Shown here: in pieces, positions 1 through 7,717 of the stretch
Layout: the number at the start of each line of letters is the position of its first letter
Numbering within the stretch: the first letter of the stretch is position 1
Assembly: GCF_024298905.1 (NCBI RefSeq)
Contig: NZ_CP101154.1
Location: forward strand, 868,001 to 932,000
DNA length: 64,000 nt
Direction of reading: 5' to 3'
Source: Natronomonas marina
GTDB taxonomy: Archaea > Halobacteriota > Halobacteria > Halobacteriales > Haloarculaceae
Program-made: the position numbers and the translations under genes
The notes under the pieces: generated by a model
The model's database searches: none
Told to the model about the DNA's origin: nothing
The model's input: the letters and a program-made list of their open reading frames with translations, nothing else

Positions 1-286
1 AATTTGAAGAGACGCTGAACACAGCCGCATACGGTTCGGCATTTGGTGGCAGTCGGTCAAGGTCGAACTCTCCACACGAGTCCTGTATGCGACGGTGAAG
101 CGTCTCGAACTGGTCGCGCTGTAGTGGAATGGTTTCGTTCTCGCCGCGGTAGTCGATAAGCACCCGATGTTCCTGAACGTCGGTGACGCGAAACGCCTTC
201 CGCGAGAGTGGGGTGACGAGGGTCGCGTCCGATGGAAGTTCCTCGACGTTTTCGAGAAGGTTGTTCCACGTCGTACCGAATGTCAT
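1..286 (-). CDS. hypothetical protein, 3' part cut by window edge
   Basis: An open frame starts with ATG at 286 on the minus strand and runs without a stop to base 1, so about 95 N-terminal residues are visible and the C-terminus lies outside. The protein begins MTFGTTWNNLLENVEELP and continues with a compact mixed alpha/beta sequence (segments ATLVTPLSRKAFRVTDV and RVLIDYRGENETIPLQ). There is no signal peptide or membrane segment. Codon use and acidity match the neighbours. I do not recognise a family with certainty; it looks like a small soluble haloarchaeal protein of unknown function. Confidence 0.6.
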   Translation of the reverse strand, partial: MTFGTTWNNLLENVEELPSDATLVTPLSRKAFRVTDVQEHRVLIDYRGENETIPLQRDQFETLHRRIQDSCGEFDLDRLPPNAEPYAAVFSVSSN

Positions 287-511
287 GCGAGCGGGTACGG
301 CGGGCTTGAATAAAGGATTCAGGAGCCGTGTGTATTGAGTGCCGGCGCAAGAACTCGTGTTCTTTGAAATTGATACATTGGAGATAGCACGATCGCTGAT
401 TTCTACGGCGATCATATCGTAAAACGGCCTACAGTGGCCGAGAAAGCACAATTACAGAGTAACCCACCCCACACGTATTTAACTAGTGAGATTGTAAACA
501 AAATGGTGTAA

Positions 512-584
512 GCCGGTGGAGGGATTTGAACCCTCGACCTAATCCTTACGAAGGATTCGCTCTGCCAGTCTGAGCTACACCGGC
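512..584 (-). tRNA. tRNA-Thr (anticodon CGT)
   Basis: Read on the minus strand, 73 bases fold as a cloverleaf. The acceptor arm is GCCGGTG paired with CACCGGC, the D arm contains TAGCTCAG, and the anticodon stem AATCC/GGATT closes the loop TTCGTAA with anticodon CGT, which reads ACG (Thr). The T arm has GAGGG TTCAAAT CCCTC. No intron is visible and CCA is not encoded. No integrase or att duplication is visible beside it. Confidence 0.95.
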
Positions 585-633
585 ACTACATTCCACCGTG
601 GGGGGATAATCGCAATAAGGGTTGCGAATCGAA

Positions 634-1728
634 CTACTCTTCGAGCACCCGGCTACCGTAGATTACCAGGATGACCGCGAGTACGATCGCGGCCAGGAGG
701 CCGAACACGGCGAGGCCGGTCGTTCCCGCGATCTCCTGAAGCCCGCCGACGAGGGAGTCGTCGCCGTCGCCGGTCTCGGTCGGCCCACCGTCGCCGGTGC
801 TGTCACCGTCGCCGCCGTCGTCCGCGGTGTCGGTGCCGGTGCCGTCTTCGGAGCCGTTCGTGTCGCTTCCCGTGTCGTCGCTACCGTCGTCACTCGAGCC
901 GTCGTCGCCGTCGGATCCGCTACTGTCCGAACCGGTCGAATCGTCGCCGTCGTCAGCCCCGTCGGTCGTGTCGTCACCGCCGTCGGAGCCGCTGCCGTCC
1001 GAACCGGTCGAATCGTCGCCGCCGTCGCCGGAACTCCCATCGTCGGAGCCACCGGACGTCGAGTCGTCGTCATCGTCGTCGACGAACGTCGGCGTCGGGC
1101 CGGACTCGCCGCCGTCGCCATCGGTCGGCGTGGGCGTGTCGGTCGGCGTCCCGTCACCGCCGTCACCGTCGGTCGGCGTGGGCGTGTCGGTCGGCGTCCC
1201 ATCACCGCCGTCACCGTCGGTCGGCGTGGGCGTGTCGGTCGGCGTCCCGTCACCGCCGTCACCGTCGGTCGGCGTGGGTGTCGGGGTAGCCGTCGGGGTC
1301 GGCGTGGGTGTCGGGGTCGACTGGGATTCGACGGTGATCGTCGTCGAGGTGCTGGTCGTCTTGTCGTTACCGTTCTCCTTGAACTTCGCCGTCGCGCTCA
1401 CGGTGTAGTCGCCGGGCTCTGTGTCCTCGGGAACTGTAAACGTCAGCGATGGGTTCCGGCTCGCGCCGGGGTCAATCTCCTCGTAGAACCGATCGTCACA
1501 GTTGTCCGAGACCGTAAACTCACTCGGACAGGAAAGCCCCAGAACGTATGAGTTCGCGCTATCACCCGTGTTGGTCAGAGTGAACTCGACCGTCACTTGC
1601 TCGCCCGGAGCCACTGTCTTGTCGCCGCTCGAGGATAGGTCCGCTCCCGCGAACGCGAGACTCGAAGCCGACACGACGACCAACAACGCCGCCAGAACAC
1701 CGATTCCAATCTTGCTCTCTGTTTTCAT
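634..1728 (-). CDS. secreted surface protein with CARDB-like domain, PT-rich acidic linker and C-terminal membrane anchor
   Basis: The 364-residue protein starts at ATG 1728, which overlaps the TGA of the upstream gene (ATGA), so the two are probably translated together. It has an N-terminal signal segment (MKTESKIGIGVLAALLVVV), then one Ig-like domain of roughly residues 30-135 of the kind that reads APGEQVTVEFTLTNTG. A long low-complexity region of Thr-Pro, Asp-Gly and Ser-Asp repeats follows, then a hydrophobic C-terminal anchor ending SRVLEE. The Thr-rich linker is the usual site of O-glycosylation in haloarchaeal surface proteins (family knowledge). It lacks the PGF motif of archaeosortase substrates. 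Its role is probably cell-surface adhesion or display with the dockerin-bearing neighbour. Confidence 0.8.
   Translation of the reverse strand: MKTESKIGIGVLAALLVVVSASSLAFAGADLSSSGDKTVAPGEQVTVEFTLTNTGDSANSYVLGLSCPSEFTVSDNCDDRFYEEIDPGASRNPSLTFTVPEDTEPGDYTVSATAKFKENGNDKTTSTSTTITVESQSTPTPTPTPTATPTPTPTDGDGGDGTPTDTPTPTDGDGGDGTPTDTPTPTDGDGGDGTPTDTPTPTDGDGGESGPTPTFVDDDDDDSTSGGSDDGSSGDGGDDSTGSDGSGSDGGDDTTDGADDGDDSTGSDSSGSDGDDGSSDDGSDDTGSDTNGSEDGTGTDTADDGGDGDSTGDGGPTETGDGDDSLVGGLQEIAGTTGLAVFGLLAAIVLAVILVIYGSRVLEE
1121..1264 (-). repeat. three tandem 48-bp repeats inside a surface-protein gene
   Basis: A 48-bp unit is repeated three times almost without change, with a partial fourth copy after 1264. 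It encodes a 16-residue TPTDTPTPTDGDGGDG-type module of the linker. Synonymous positions are also conserved, which points to recent slippage or unequal crossing-over. Confidence 0.8.
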
Positions 1729-3365
1729 GCTTGTCCCTCCGATTGCTGGTCGTTCCGCCACTTTTCAGCGATGTCCAGCAGGTCGAAGTCACTGATTAGT
1801 TCACCGCACGTCCCAGGAACTGGCTCGTTCTGTCGCCACAGCCCGGCTGCATCCAAGAGTTCAAAGTCGCTTATATTTCCGTCGTCGTTCTCGTCGACAG
1901 CCTCCAGAATCGACACACATTTCGTGGTCACGACGCCGCCATCGGTCACCTGCGTGACGTCCTCGCCGCCGGGCGTCGTCGTCACGTCGAAGCTTGCGTT
2001 CCCGGCGCCCTCCGCGACGTCGAAGAGGATACCGTTACCGCCCTCCCGCTGGACGCGGAACTCGTCGCCGGCGGCGGTCTCGGATCCCACTTCGAGGGTG
2101 ATCGACGTGGCAGTGGCGTTGACGACCGTCGGCGGCGCGGTATCGCCCGCAACCGAGACGGCCTCGAAGGTCTGGGACTCGTTGAACGTGACGCCGGTGC
2201 CGTTCACCTCGACGGTGACCTGGGTGCCGGCACCGATCATGCTGCCGTGCTCGTCGGCGACGTTGATCTTGAGCGGCACGTCCCCGGCCGTCGCCGTCTC
2301 GTTCGTCTCTATGGTGGTGGTGCCGACGTCGACGGTCGGCCCACGGAGCCGGAGGTCGTTCTCGCCGGCGACCGTCGCGTTCTCCGCGGCGCCGACCGGC
2401 GTCGACTGGACGTTCAGGTCCACGTCGACATCGACGGCGTCGCCGGCTTCGGCACCCGCGACGTCGAACCGAAGGTTCTCGACGGTGACGTACTCGTCGC
2501 TGCCGATTTCACAGCCCGGGTCGATCAACAGCATGTCGTCGTCGGCCTGGGTCTCCGGGTTGCCGCCCAGCGAGATACCGATGTCCAGGAACCCACCGCA
2601 GTCCCCACCGTCGGCTTCGACCACGATGTCGTCGAGGACCGACTCGTTGAACGAGAGCCGGCCGGCGTGCGCTTCGGGGACGGTAACCGAGATGAACTCG
2701 TCCTCGGCGTGGAACCCTTCCGTTCGCGCGTCGTCGGGGGCGTCTATCACGAATCCGGTCCCGTCGTCGGGGACGTCGTGGGCCCCCCGTTCGAGCACGT
2801 CACCGAATCCGGTCGTCTCCAGCCGTTCCGGTTCGACTCTGGTGGTCCCCTCGGCGTTGCCGAACGACCACGTCGCCTCGACCACCGAGGCGTTGCCGCC
2901 GGTGACGAAGCGGAGCCCGGACACCGAGAGAACGCTGTTCGTCCCGTTGTCGGTCGACTCGACCTCGATCTCGACCGTCCGCTCTCGGAGGGTGACGTTG
3001 CCGACGGTCGCACCCTGGGCGACGACGGAGACGCTACTGTTCGCCGTATCGAAGCTCACGTCACCGTCGGACGGGAGGGAAAGCGTCGCCGTCCCGTTTG
3101 CGGGGAATCCCCCCAGTGCGTCCTCGGTGAAGTTCAGCGCGGCCGAACCACCCCCGTCCTCGGCGATCGGCGTCTGGTTGGCGGCTCCCGCCGTCACGCC
3201 AACCGATCCGGGTGTCGCCGACGCTTCCCCCGTATTCGTATCACTGTCCGACTGTGCGGCCGTCTGACCGGCGATGACTCCGGCCCCGGCCACGAGGGAC
3301 AGAGCCACTACGGCGGCCAGTAGCACGACCTGCGTTCGTTCGTTCGGTGACGGTTCGCTACTCAT
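1725..3365 (-). CDS. secreted surface protein with dockerin-like C-terminus
   Basis: The 546-residue protein starts at ATG 3365. An N-terminal hydrophobic segment (about residues 12-32) acts as signal peptide or anchor. The body is beta-rich with repeated Thr/Val strands and looks like two or three cohesin/Ig-like domains. The last about 65 residues contain a calcium-loop motif DENDDGNISDFELLDAAGLW followed by a second, shortened half (GELISDFDLLDIAEKW). This is the arrangement of a type I dockerin, whose second loop here lacks the first Asp residues. Dockerins bind cohesin domains (family knowledge). Its TGA overlaps the ATG of the next surface-protein gene, so the two form an operon. Confidence 0.78.
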   Translation of the reverse strand: MSSEPSPNERTQVVLLAAVVALSLVAGAGVIAGQTAAQSDSDTNTGEASATPGSVGVTAGAANQTPIAEDGGGSAALNFTEDALGGFPANGTATLSLPSDGDVSFDTANSSVSVVAQGATVGNVTLRERTVEIEVESTDNGTNSVLSVSGLRFVTGGNASVVEATWSFGNAEGTTRVEPERLETTGFGDVLERGAHDVPDDGTGFVIDAPDDARTEGFHAEDEFISVTVPEAHAGRLSFNESVLDDIVVEADGGDCGGFLDIGISLGGNPETQADDDMLLIDPGCEIGSDEYVTVENLRFDVAGAEAGDAVDVDVDLNVQSTPVGAAENATVAGENDLRLRGPTVDVGTTTIETNETATAGDVPLKINVADEHGSMIGAGTQVTVEVNGTGVTFNESQTFEAVSVAGDTAPPTVVNATATSITLEVGSETAAGDEFRVQREGGNGILFDVAEGAGNASFDVTTTPGGEDVTQVTDGGVVTTKCVSILEAVDENDDGNISDFELLDAAGLWRQNEPVPGTCGELISDFDLLDIAEKWRNDQQSEGQA

Positions 3366-3501
3366 GTGTTCCTTAGAGACCGGATTTCCTTACCTCCGAA
3401 ATCCGACCCCCTCGTAAAGTGGATTGTGACAAACACGTCAAAACGTCGTTGCCGGGAATGTCTGGTAATTAAAAACCCCTGCAGGGGACGCGCCGGCGTC
3501 G

Positions 3502-4488
3502 CTACCGCTGCAGTCGAACGTCCAGACAGACGTTGGACTCGTGGGGCGCGTATGACCGGACGGTCCGGCGGTTCTCGACGGTCATCTCGTAGTCGGGTTC
3601 GGCGGCCGCCCGGATCGCTCGCTCGCCCGGCCCGAAGGGATCCGAATCCGGCTGGATGTCGTAGTAGTGGACCACACAGTCCTCGTCCGCGAGCGCGACC
3701 GCCGTCTCCAGGAACTCGTCGGCGCTGTGCGGGAGGTTCATCACGATCCGGTCGGCCCAGTCGTCGAACCCCTCGACGTCCCGCACGTCGCCGTGGATAG
3801 CCGTCACGCGGTCGGCGACGCCGTTGCGCTCGGCGTTCCGGCGGAGGTACTCGACGGCGACCTCGTTGAGGTCGACGCCGACGCAGTCGGCCCCCCGCTT
3901 GGCCGCCGGAATCACGAACGGGCCGACGCCGGCGAACATGTCGAAGAACCGTTCGTCCGCCGCGACCTGTTCGACGACCCGGTGGCGCTCGGTCGCAAGC
4001 CGGGGCGAGAAGTACACCTCCTCGATGTCGAGTTCGAAGGCCGAGCCGTACTCCCGGTGGACGGTCTCGGTGCGCTCGCCGACGAGGACGTCCCACTGTC
4101 GGACGCGGAGTTCGCCCTCGATTGGCGAGGCACGGTTCACCACGGTCTCGACGGGCAGGTCCGAGGCGACGATTGCCTCGGCGATTTCGCGGGCCCGCTC
4201 GTCGTCGTCCTCGTCGACGATGGCGATGTCGCCCAACCGCTCGTAGGACGGTTCGAACCCTAGGGGGTCTGCGGGCAGGGTCTGCGTCTCCCGGCGTTCG
4301 AGTTCCCGGTCGACGACTTCGTAGCCCTCTTCGAGCGCCGCGCGGTCGACCTCCTCCGAGAGCGGAATGTAGAGGTATCCGTCCTCGACGGTTATCTCGT
4401 ACTCCTCGGCTATCGCGTCCCGTTCGGCGAGGCGCTTTCGGGTCGCCTCCCCCTCCTCGCGCGGCACGCGGACGCAGGTGACGGCCAT
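3502..4488 (-). CDS. trm5: tRNA (guanine(37)-N1)-methyltransferase Trm5-like
   Basis: The 328-residue class I SAM-dependent methyltransferase starts at ATG 4488 (MAVTCVRVPREEG). The N-terminal part matches the Trm5 D1/D2 region (GDIAIVDE). The catalytic half has the SAM motif FDMFAGVGPFVIPAAKRG, an acidic motif II (CVGVDLN) and the NLPH motif (IVMNLPHSADEFL) typical of Trm5/Tyw2. Archaeal Trm5 makes m1G37 next to the anticodon and, in many archaea, starts wyosine synthesis. The MNLPH form and length fit Trm5 better than Tyw2. It is a single gene with no operon partner. Confidence 0.88.
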   Translation of the reverse strand: MAVTCVRVPREEGEATRKRLAERDAIAEEYEITVEDGYLYIPLSEEVDRAALEEGYEVVDRELERRETQTLPADPLGFEPSYERLGDIAIVDEDDDERAREIAEAIVASDLPVETVVNRASPIEGELRVRQWDVLVGERTETVHREYGSAFELDIEEVYFSPRLATERHRVVEQVAADERFFDMFAGVGPFVIPAAKRGADCVGVDLNEVAVEYLRRNAERNGVADRVTAIHGDVRDVEGFDDWADRIVMNLPHSADEFLETAVALADEDCVVHYYDIQPDSDPFGPGERAIRAAAEPDYEMTVENRRTVRSYAPHESNVCLDVRLQR

Positions 4489-5064
4489 CGTCGACGCTCC
4501 GGCCGGACGGGCAGTAAGCCTGACGTTCCGCACCGACCTTTTTCCTCGTCGGGTTTCCTCGCTCGCTTCGCTCGCTGCGGGAACCGTGTGGCGGCTACGC
4601 CGTGGTCCGAGAGAGCGGAGCTCTCTCGTCATCACGAACGGCGCAGAGCGCCGTTCGAACGACCACGGCATGCGGTTGCGGGCCGCCGGCCCGCAACCCG
4701 CTCCTCGAAAAACGTCCTCAGAAACGCGCCGCGTTTCTGATGGGCTGCGGAAGACGCGACGCGTCTTCCGAACGTCGATGAAAAATGCCGACGGCTCGGC
4801 TGGGCGGTCGGCATCGCCGACCGCCGCTCCCGTGACGGCTTCGCCGTCACGCAGGCCTCGCCGTCGGTGGGTCGTGCTCGCGGATTGCGGCTCCCCACGC
4901 TCTCTCTCACCACCCGTTCGACGCCGAACGCCGCAACCGCTATCTTGATTCAGCGAGAGAATCCCGCCCTTCCAGTGAAGGACGAGCGTTCCGACGCTCA
5001 GTCGGAACCGAGGACTGAGCAGGGCGGGAGTGAATCGCGTAAACTCTGGTGAGAAACTGCCGTG
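4489..5064. repeat. gene-free stretch dominated by a chain of short perfect hairpins (4608-4851)
   Basis: No gene is supported here. Between 4608 and 4851 there are seven perfect inverted repeats in a row, each with an 8-11 bp stem and a 3-5 base loop: 4608-4628, 4635-4657, 4674-4698, 4718-4740, 4748-4770, 4804-4824 and 4831-4851. A weaker 5-bp stem lies at 4787-4800. The stems differ in sequence from one another, so this is an array of unrelated palindromes rather than a repeat family. A second structured block follows at 4962-5029. Confidence 0.8.
4962..5029. repeat. nested inverted repeats, possible IS end or terminator
   Basis: A 9-bp outer stem (tcccgccct at 4962-4970 with agggcggga at 5021-5029) encloses three further stems: ccttc/gaagg (4968-4981), gagcgt/acgctc (4984-4999) and ctcagtc/gactgag (4997-5019). 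The last two overlap and would exclude each other. The position is 35-100 bases past the stop of the minus-strand pair 5429-5065, so it could be their terminator. The gaatcccgccc start also resembles right ends of haloarchaeal TnpB elements. Confidence 0.5.
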
Positions 5065-5208
5065 TTACTGCTGGTCTTGAGTCTCCAACGCTTCAAGACC
5101 TGCTTCTAACACCTCTGCATACGCTTCTGAAAGTTCCAAGTCGTTTGCTTCGGCGTAATCTTTCAGACGACCGTGCAATCCGTAAGAGAGGTCAATTGCT
5201 GGCCTCAT
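5065..5208 (-). CDS. small helical protein, second gene of a two-gene operon beside tnpB
   Basis: The 47-residue protein starts at ATG 5208, whose ATGA overlaps the stop of the upstream zinc-ribbon gene. The sequence (MRPAIDLSYGLHGRLKDYAE...) has the length and spacing of a short ribbon-helix-helix or helix-helix protein: one beta-like segment, then two amphipathic helices rich in Glu and Leu. The longer frame back to 5268 would overlap the upstream gene by 60 bases and is less likely. The family is not certain; a DNA-binding or antitoxin-like role is only a guess from size and arrangement. Confidence 0.6.
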   Translation of the reverse strand: MRPAIDLSYGLHGRLKDYAEANDLELSEAYAEVLEAGLEALETQDQQ

Positions 5209-5429
5209 TGGACTCTCCCGTACTTCTCGTAGCAGTTTTCGGCATGGTGCGGATTCTCCTCTTTGCACTCGGGACAGACGAACAGGTAGCTGTCCGGCTC
5301 TTTCCCATGCTTTTCTTCGAACCGTTCCCCTGCGGCTTGTCGGTCCTCGAAACAGCCAATCAAGTCAACGGTTGTCCAATCGTCTGTCTCTCCACAGATG
5401 TAACACGTAAGCGGCGTGTCAACTGTCAT
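5205..5429 (-). CDS. small zinc-ribbon protein, divergent from tnpB
   Basis: The 74-residue protein starts at ATG 5429. It carries two CxxC pairs, CYIC near residue 9 and CPEC near residue 52, which should form one zinc ribbon, and it has a further Cys near residue 66. Between the pairs is a segment of Asp/Glu/Lys-rich helix. It is transcribed away from the tnpB-like gene, leaving about 46 bases between the two starts, so the promoters must overlap. It is translationally coupled to the 47-residue gene. I do not recognise a named family. Confidence 0.68.
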   Translation of the reverse strand: MTVDTPLTCYICGETDDWTTVDLIGCFEDRQAAGERFEEKHGKEPDSYLFVCPECKEENPHHAENCYEKYGRVQ

Positions 5430-5475
5430 GTCTCATGAGACTTATTTGACGTGAAGACGTGAAAAGAATTGTGGC

Positions 5476-6819
5476 ATGAAGCGTACCAACACGTTCGCCG
5501 TGCGACCGCTCACCGACGACGATGAGCGGGTGCTACGCGACTTGTTGGACGCTTCCGCCGCTCTCTGGAATGAGATTAACTACCAGCGCCTCATGCGCTA
5601 CAACGACGAAGACGGCTTCGAGGGCGACGTGTGGGACGCTGATACTGGTGCTCTCGAAGGCAAATACAAAGGCGTTCTCGGCGCGTCCACCGCTCAAACT
5701 GTCCGGCGAGCAAACACCGAAGCGTGGCGTTCGTTCTTCGAGAACAAGAAGCAGTTTCACGACGAATCGAACACGTCGGTCACGGAACACCCCGACCCCC
5801 CGGGGTTCCGTGGCAACGAAGACGACGGACGTGTTCTCAAAGGCGTCGTCCGAAAGGACGCATACACCGTCGAATGGGGCAACCGCTCTCGACTTGAGAT
5901 GGTCGTCGGCAAAGAACTCCGAGACAGACACAACAGCCCGAAAAGCCGTCTTCGGCTCGAAATCGTTGGCAAACCGAACTGGCCCGACTACGATGACCAA
6001 GGCCGGTTGGAACTATGGTACGACGAGACTGATTGTACGTTCAGAGCTTCGCAACCCGTGACTGTTTCTGCTGATGCACGGGATACTCCACTGGCCGACG
6101 AAAAGGCCGCTCTGGACATTGGCGCGAACACTCTCGTCGCCTGTACCACCACAACCGGCGAGCAATACCTGTATGAAGGCCGTGAGTTGTTCCAGCGATT
6201 CCGTGAGACGACGCGAGAAATCGCCCGATTACAGTCGAAACTCGAAGAAGGCCGATACAGTAGCGAGCGTATCCAGCGGTTGTACCGGAAACGAACTCGT
6301 CGCCGGGACCACGCCCAAGAAGCACTGTGTCGTGACCTGCTTGAACGACTGTATGCCGAAGGTGTGGATACGGTGTATATCGGTGGCTTGACTGACGTAC
6401 TCGACACGCACTGGTCGGTCGAGACGAACGCCAAGACCCACAACTTCTGGGCGTTCAAGCAATTCACCGAGCGACTGGCGTGTACCGCCGAAGAATACGG
6501 TATCTCGGTCGAAGTCCGGTCGGAAGCGTGGACCAGTCAAGAGTGCCCGCAGTGCGGTTCGACAGACCGAACGACGCGGCATCAGGACACGCTCACCTGT
6601 CCGTGTGGGTTTGAGGGACACGCCGACCTTACAGCGTCAGAAACGTTCCTGAGACGGCACACAGAGCAGGCAGTCAGGCCGATGGCACGGCCCGTGCGGT
6701 TCCAGTGGGACAATGATCAATGGCGTTCAACCACAGACGCTTCTTCAAATCCCAAAGAACAGCGCACAGACCCGAGTACCGTCCACCGCGACGGGAATGT
6801 TGCTTCCGGGGAATCTTAG
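5476..6819 (+). CDS. tnpB: TnpB-family (IS605/IS1341 OrfB) protein with altered RuvC catalytic site
   Basis: The 447-residue protein has the TnpB layout: N-terminal helical recognition part, RuvC core, C-terminal zinc ribbon. RuvC-I aspartate is D214 ([11 protein letters not shown]) and RuvC-III aspartate is D384 (GHADLTASE). The zinc ribbon is CPQC...CPC at residues 357-377. Where the other two TnpB proteins in this window read FEDLTDI, this one reads YIGGLTDV (301-308), so the RuvC-II glutamate is replaced by glycine. Active TnpB is an RNA-guided nuclease (family knowledge); this copy is predicted to bind but not cut. No tnpA is present. A right-end-like hairpin follows at once. Confidence 0.88.
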   Translation: MKRTNTFAVRPLTDDDERVLRDLLDASAALWNEINYQRLMRYNDEDGFEGDVWDADTGALEGKYKGVLGASTAQTVRRANTEAWRSFFENKKQFHDESNTSVTEHPDPPGFRGNEDDGRVLKGVVRKDAYTVEWGNRSRLEMVVGKELRDRHNSPKSRLRLEIVGKPNWPDYDDQGRLELWYDETDCTFRASQPVTVSADARDTPLADEKAALDIGANTLVACTTTTGEQYLYEGRELFQRFRETTREIARLQSKLEEGRYSSERIQRLYRKRTRRRDHAQEALCRDLLERLYAEGVDTVYIGGLTDVLDTHWSVETNAKTHNFWAFKQFTERLACTAEEYGISVEVRSEAWTSQECPQCGSTDRTTRHQDTLTCPCGFEGHADLTASETFLRRHTEQAVRPMARPVRFQWDNDQWRSTTDASSNPKEQRTDPSTVHRDGNVASGES

Positions 6820-6873
6820 ACCGGCTGAGGCTCCCACGGAGGAAACCGCGCCGTTCACGGCGCGGAGGATGTC
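6820..6873 (+). mobile_element. right end of the tnpB element at 5476 (omega-RNA 3' end candidate)
   Basis: Directly after the stop codon lies a perfect 8-bp hairpin, ccgcgccg (6846-6853) with loop ttca and cggcgcgg (6858-6865), followed by aggatgtca. This is the usual form of a haloarchaeal IS1341-type right end, where the guide-RNA scaffold finishes. Confidence 0.65.
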
Positions 6874-6911
6874 ATCGCGGCGCTTTTGCCCGCGGGCCGC
6901 CGAACGGCGGT

Positions 6912-7712
6912 ATGCTCACCTTCGTCGGCCTCGGCCTCTACGACGAACGCTCGGTCACGCTCGAGGGCCGCGACGCCCTGCGGGCCGCCGACCGCGTCTT
7001 CGCGGAGTTCTACACCAGCAAGCTCGCCGGCGCGACGGTCGGGGAGCTAGAGGAGTTTCACGACGTCGATGTCGAAGTACGGGACCGCGCGGGCGTCGAG
7101 AGCGACCCCGAGCCGATACTCGAAGCCGCCGAGGGCGGCGACGCCGTCTTCCTCACCGCCGGCGACCCGATGATATCGACGACCCACGTCGACCTCCGGC
7201 TGCAGGCCGAGTCCCGCGGCGTCGACACCCGCATCGTCCACGGGACGACCGCCGAGGCCGCCGCGGCCTCGCTTTCGGGACTGCAGAACTACCGCTTCGG
7301 GAAGGCGACGACGCTGCCGTTCCCGTGGGCGCACGGGTCCGACGGCGTCCCCGAAAGCGTCGTCGACACCGTCGAGACCAACCGCGAGCGCGGGCTCCAC
7401 ACGCTCGTCTTCCTCGACATCAAGATCGGCACGGGACCGACCGGTCCCGACCCCGACCACGAGGAGTACATGACCGCAGACCGCGCCGCGGGACTGCTCG
7501 CCGGAGAACTCGATGCCGTCGGCGTCGCCGTCGCCCGCGCCGGGAGTCCGGACCCCGTCGTCGCCGCCGACGAACTGTCGGCGCTCGCGGACCGCTCGTT
7601 CGGCGACCCGCTGCACCTGCTGGTCGTCCCCGGCGACCTCCACGTCCTCGAACGCGACGCGCTCGTCGAACTCGCGGACGCGCCGCCGTCGGTCCTCCCC
7701 GACCCGGTCTGA
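6912..7712 (+). CDS. dphB: diphthine synthase
   Basis: The 266-residue protein begins at ATG 6912 (MLTFVGLGLYDERSVTLEG), the standard start of this family; longer frames would run into the tnpB right end. It has the tetrapyrrole-methylase-type fold with the motif VFLTAGDPMISTTHVDL and the segment GLQNYRFGKATTLPFPW. DphB methylates the diphthamide precursor on elongation factor 2 using SAM. It is convergent with the archaeosortase gene, with only 5 bases between stops. Confidence 0.93.
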   Translation: MLTFVGLGLYDERSVTLEGRDALRAADRVFAEFYTSKLAGATVGELEEFHDVDVEVRDRAGVESDPEPILEAAEGGDAVFLTAGDPMISTTHVDLRLQAESRGVDTRIVHGTTAEAAAASLSGLQNYRFGKATTLPFPWAHGSDGVPESVVDTVETNRERGLHTLVFLDIKIGTGPTGPDPDHEEYMTADRAAGLLAGELDAVGVAVARAGSPDPVVAADELSALADRSFGDPLHLLVVPGDLHVLERDALVELADAPPSVLPDPV

Positions 7713-7717
7713 GACTG

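Noticed and set aside
512-584. tRNA-Thr as an integration site for a provirus or island
   Set aside because: No integrase gene and no repeat of the tRNA 3' end were found in the window.
622-1551. A plus-strand frame opposite the surface-protein gene
   Set aside because: Low-complexity Val/Arg/Gly repeats are the reverse of the Asp/Gly/Thr linker; no start signal or domain.
4608-4851. Hairpin chain as a CRISPR array or tRNA cluster
   Set aside because: Stems differ from each other, there are no constant repeats, and no cloverleaf forms.
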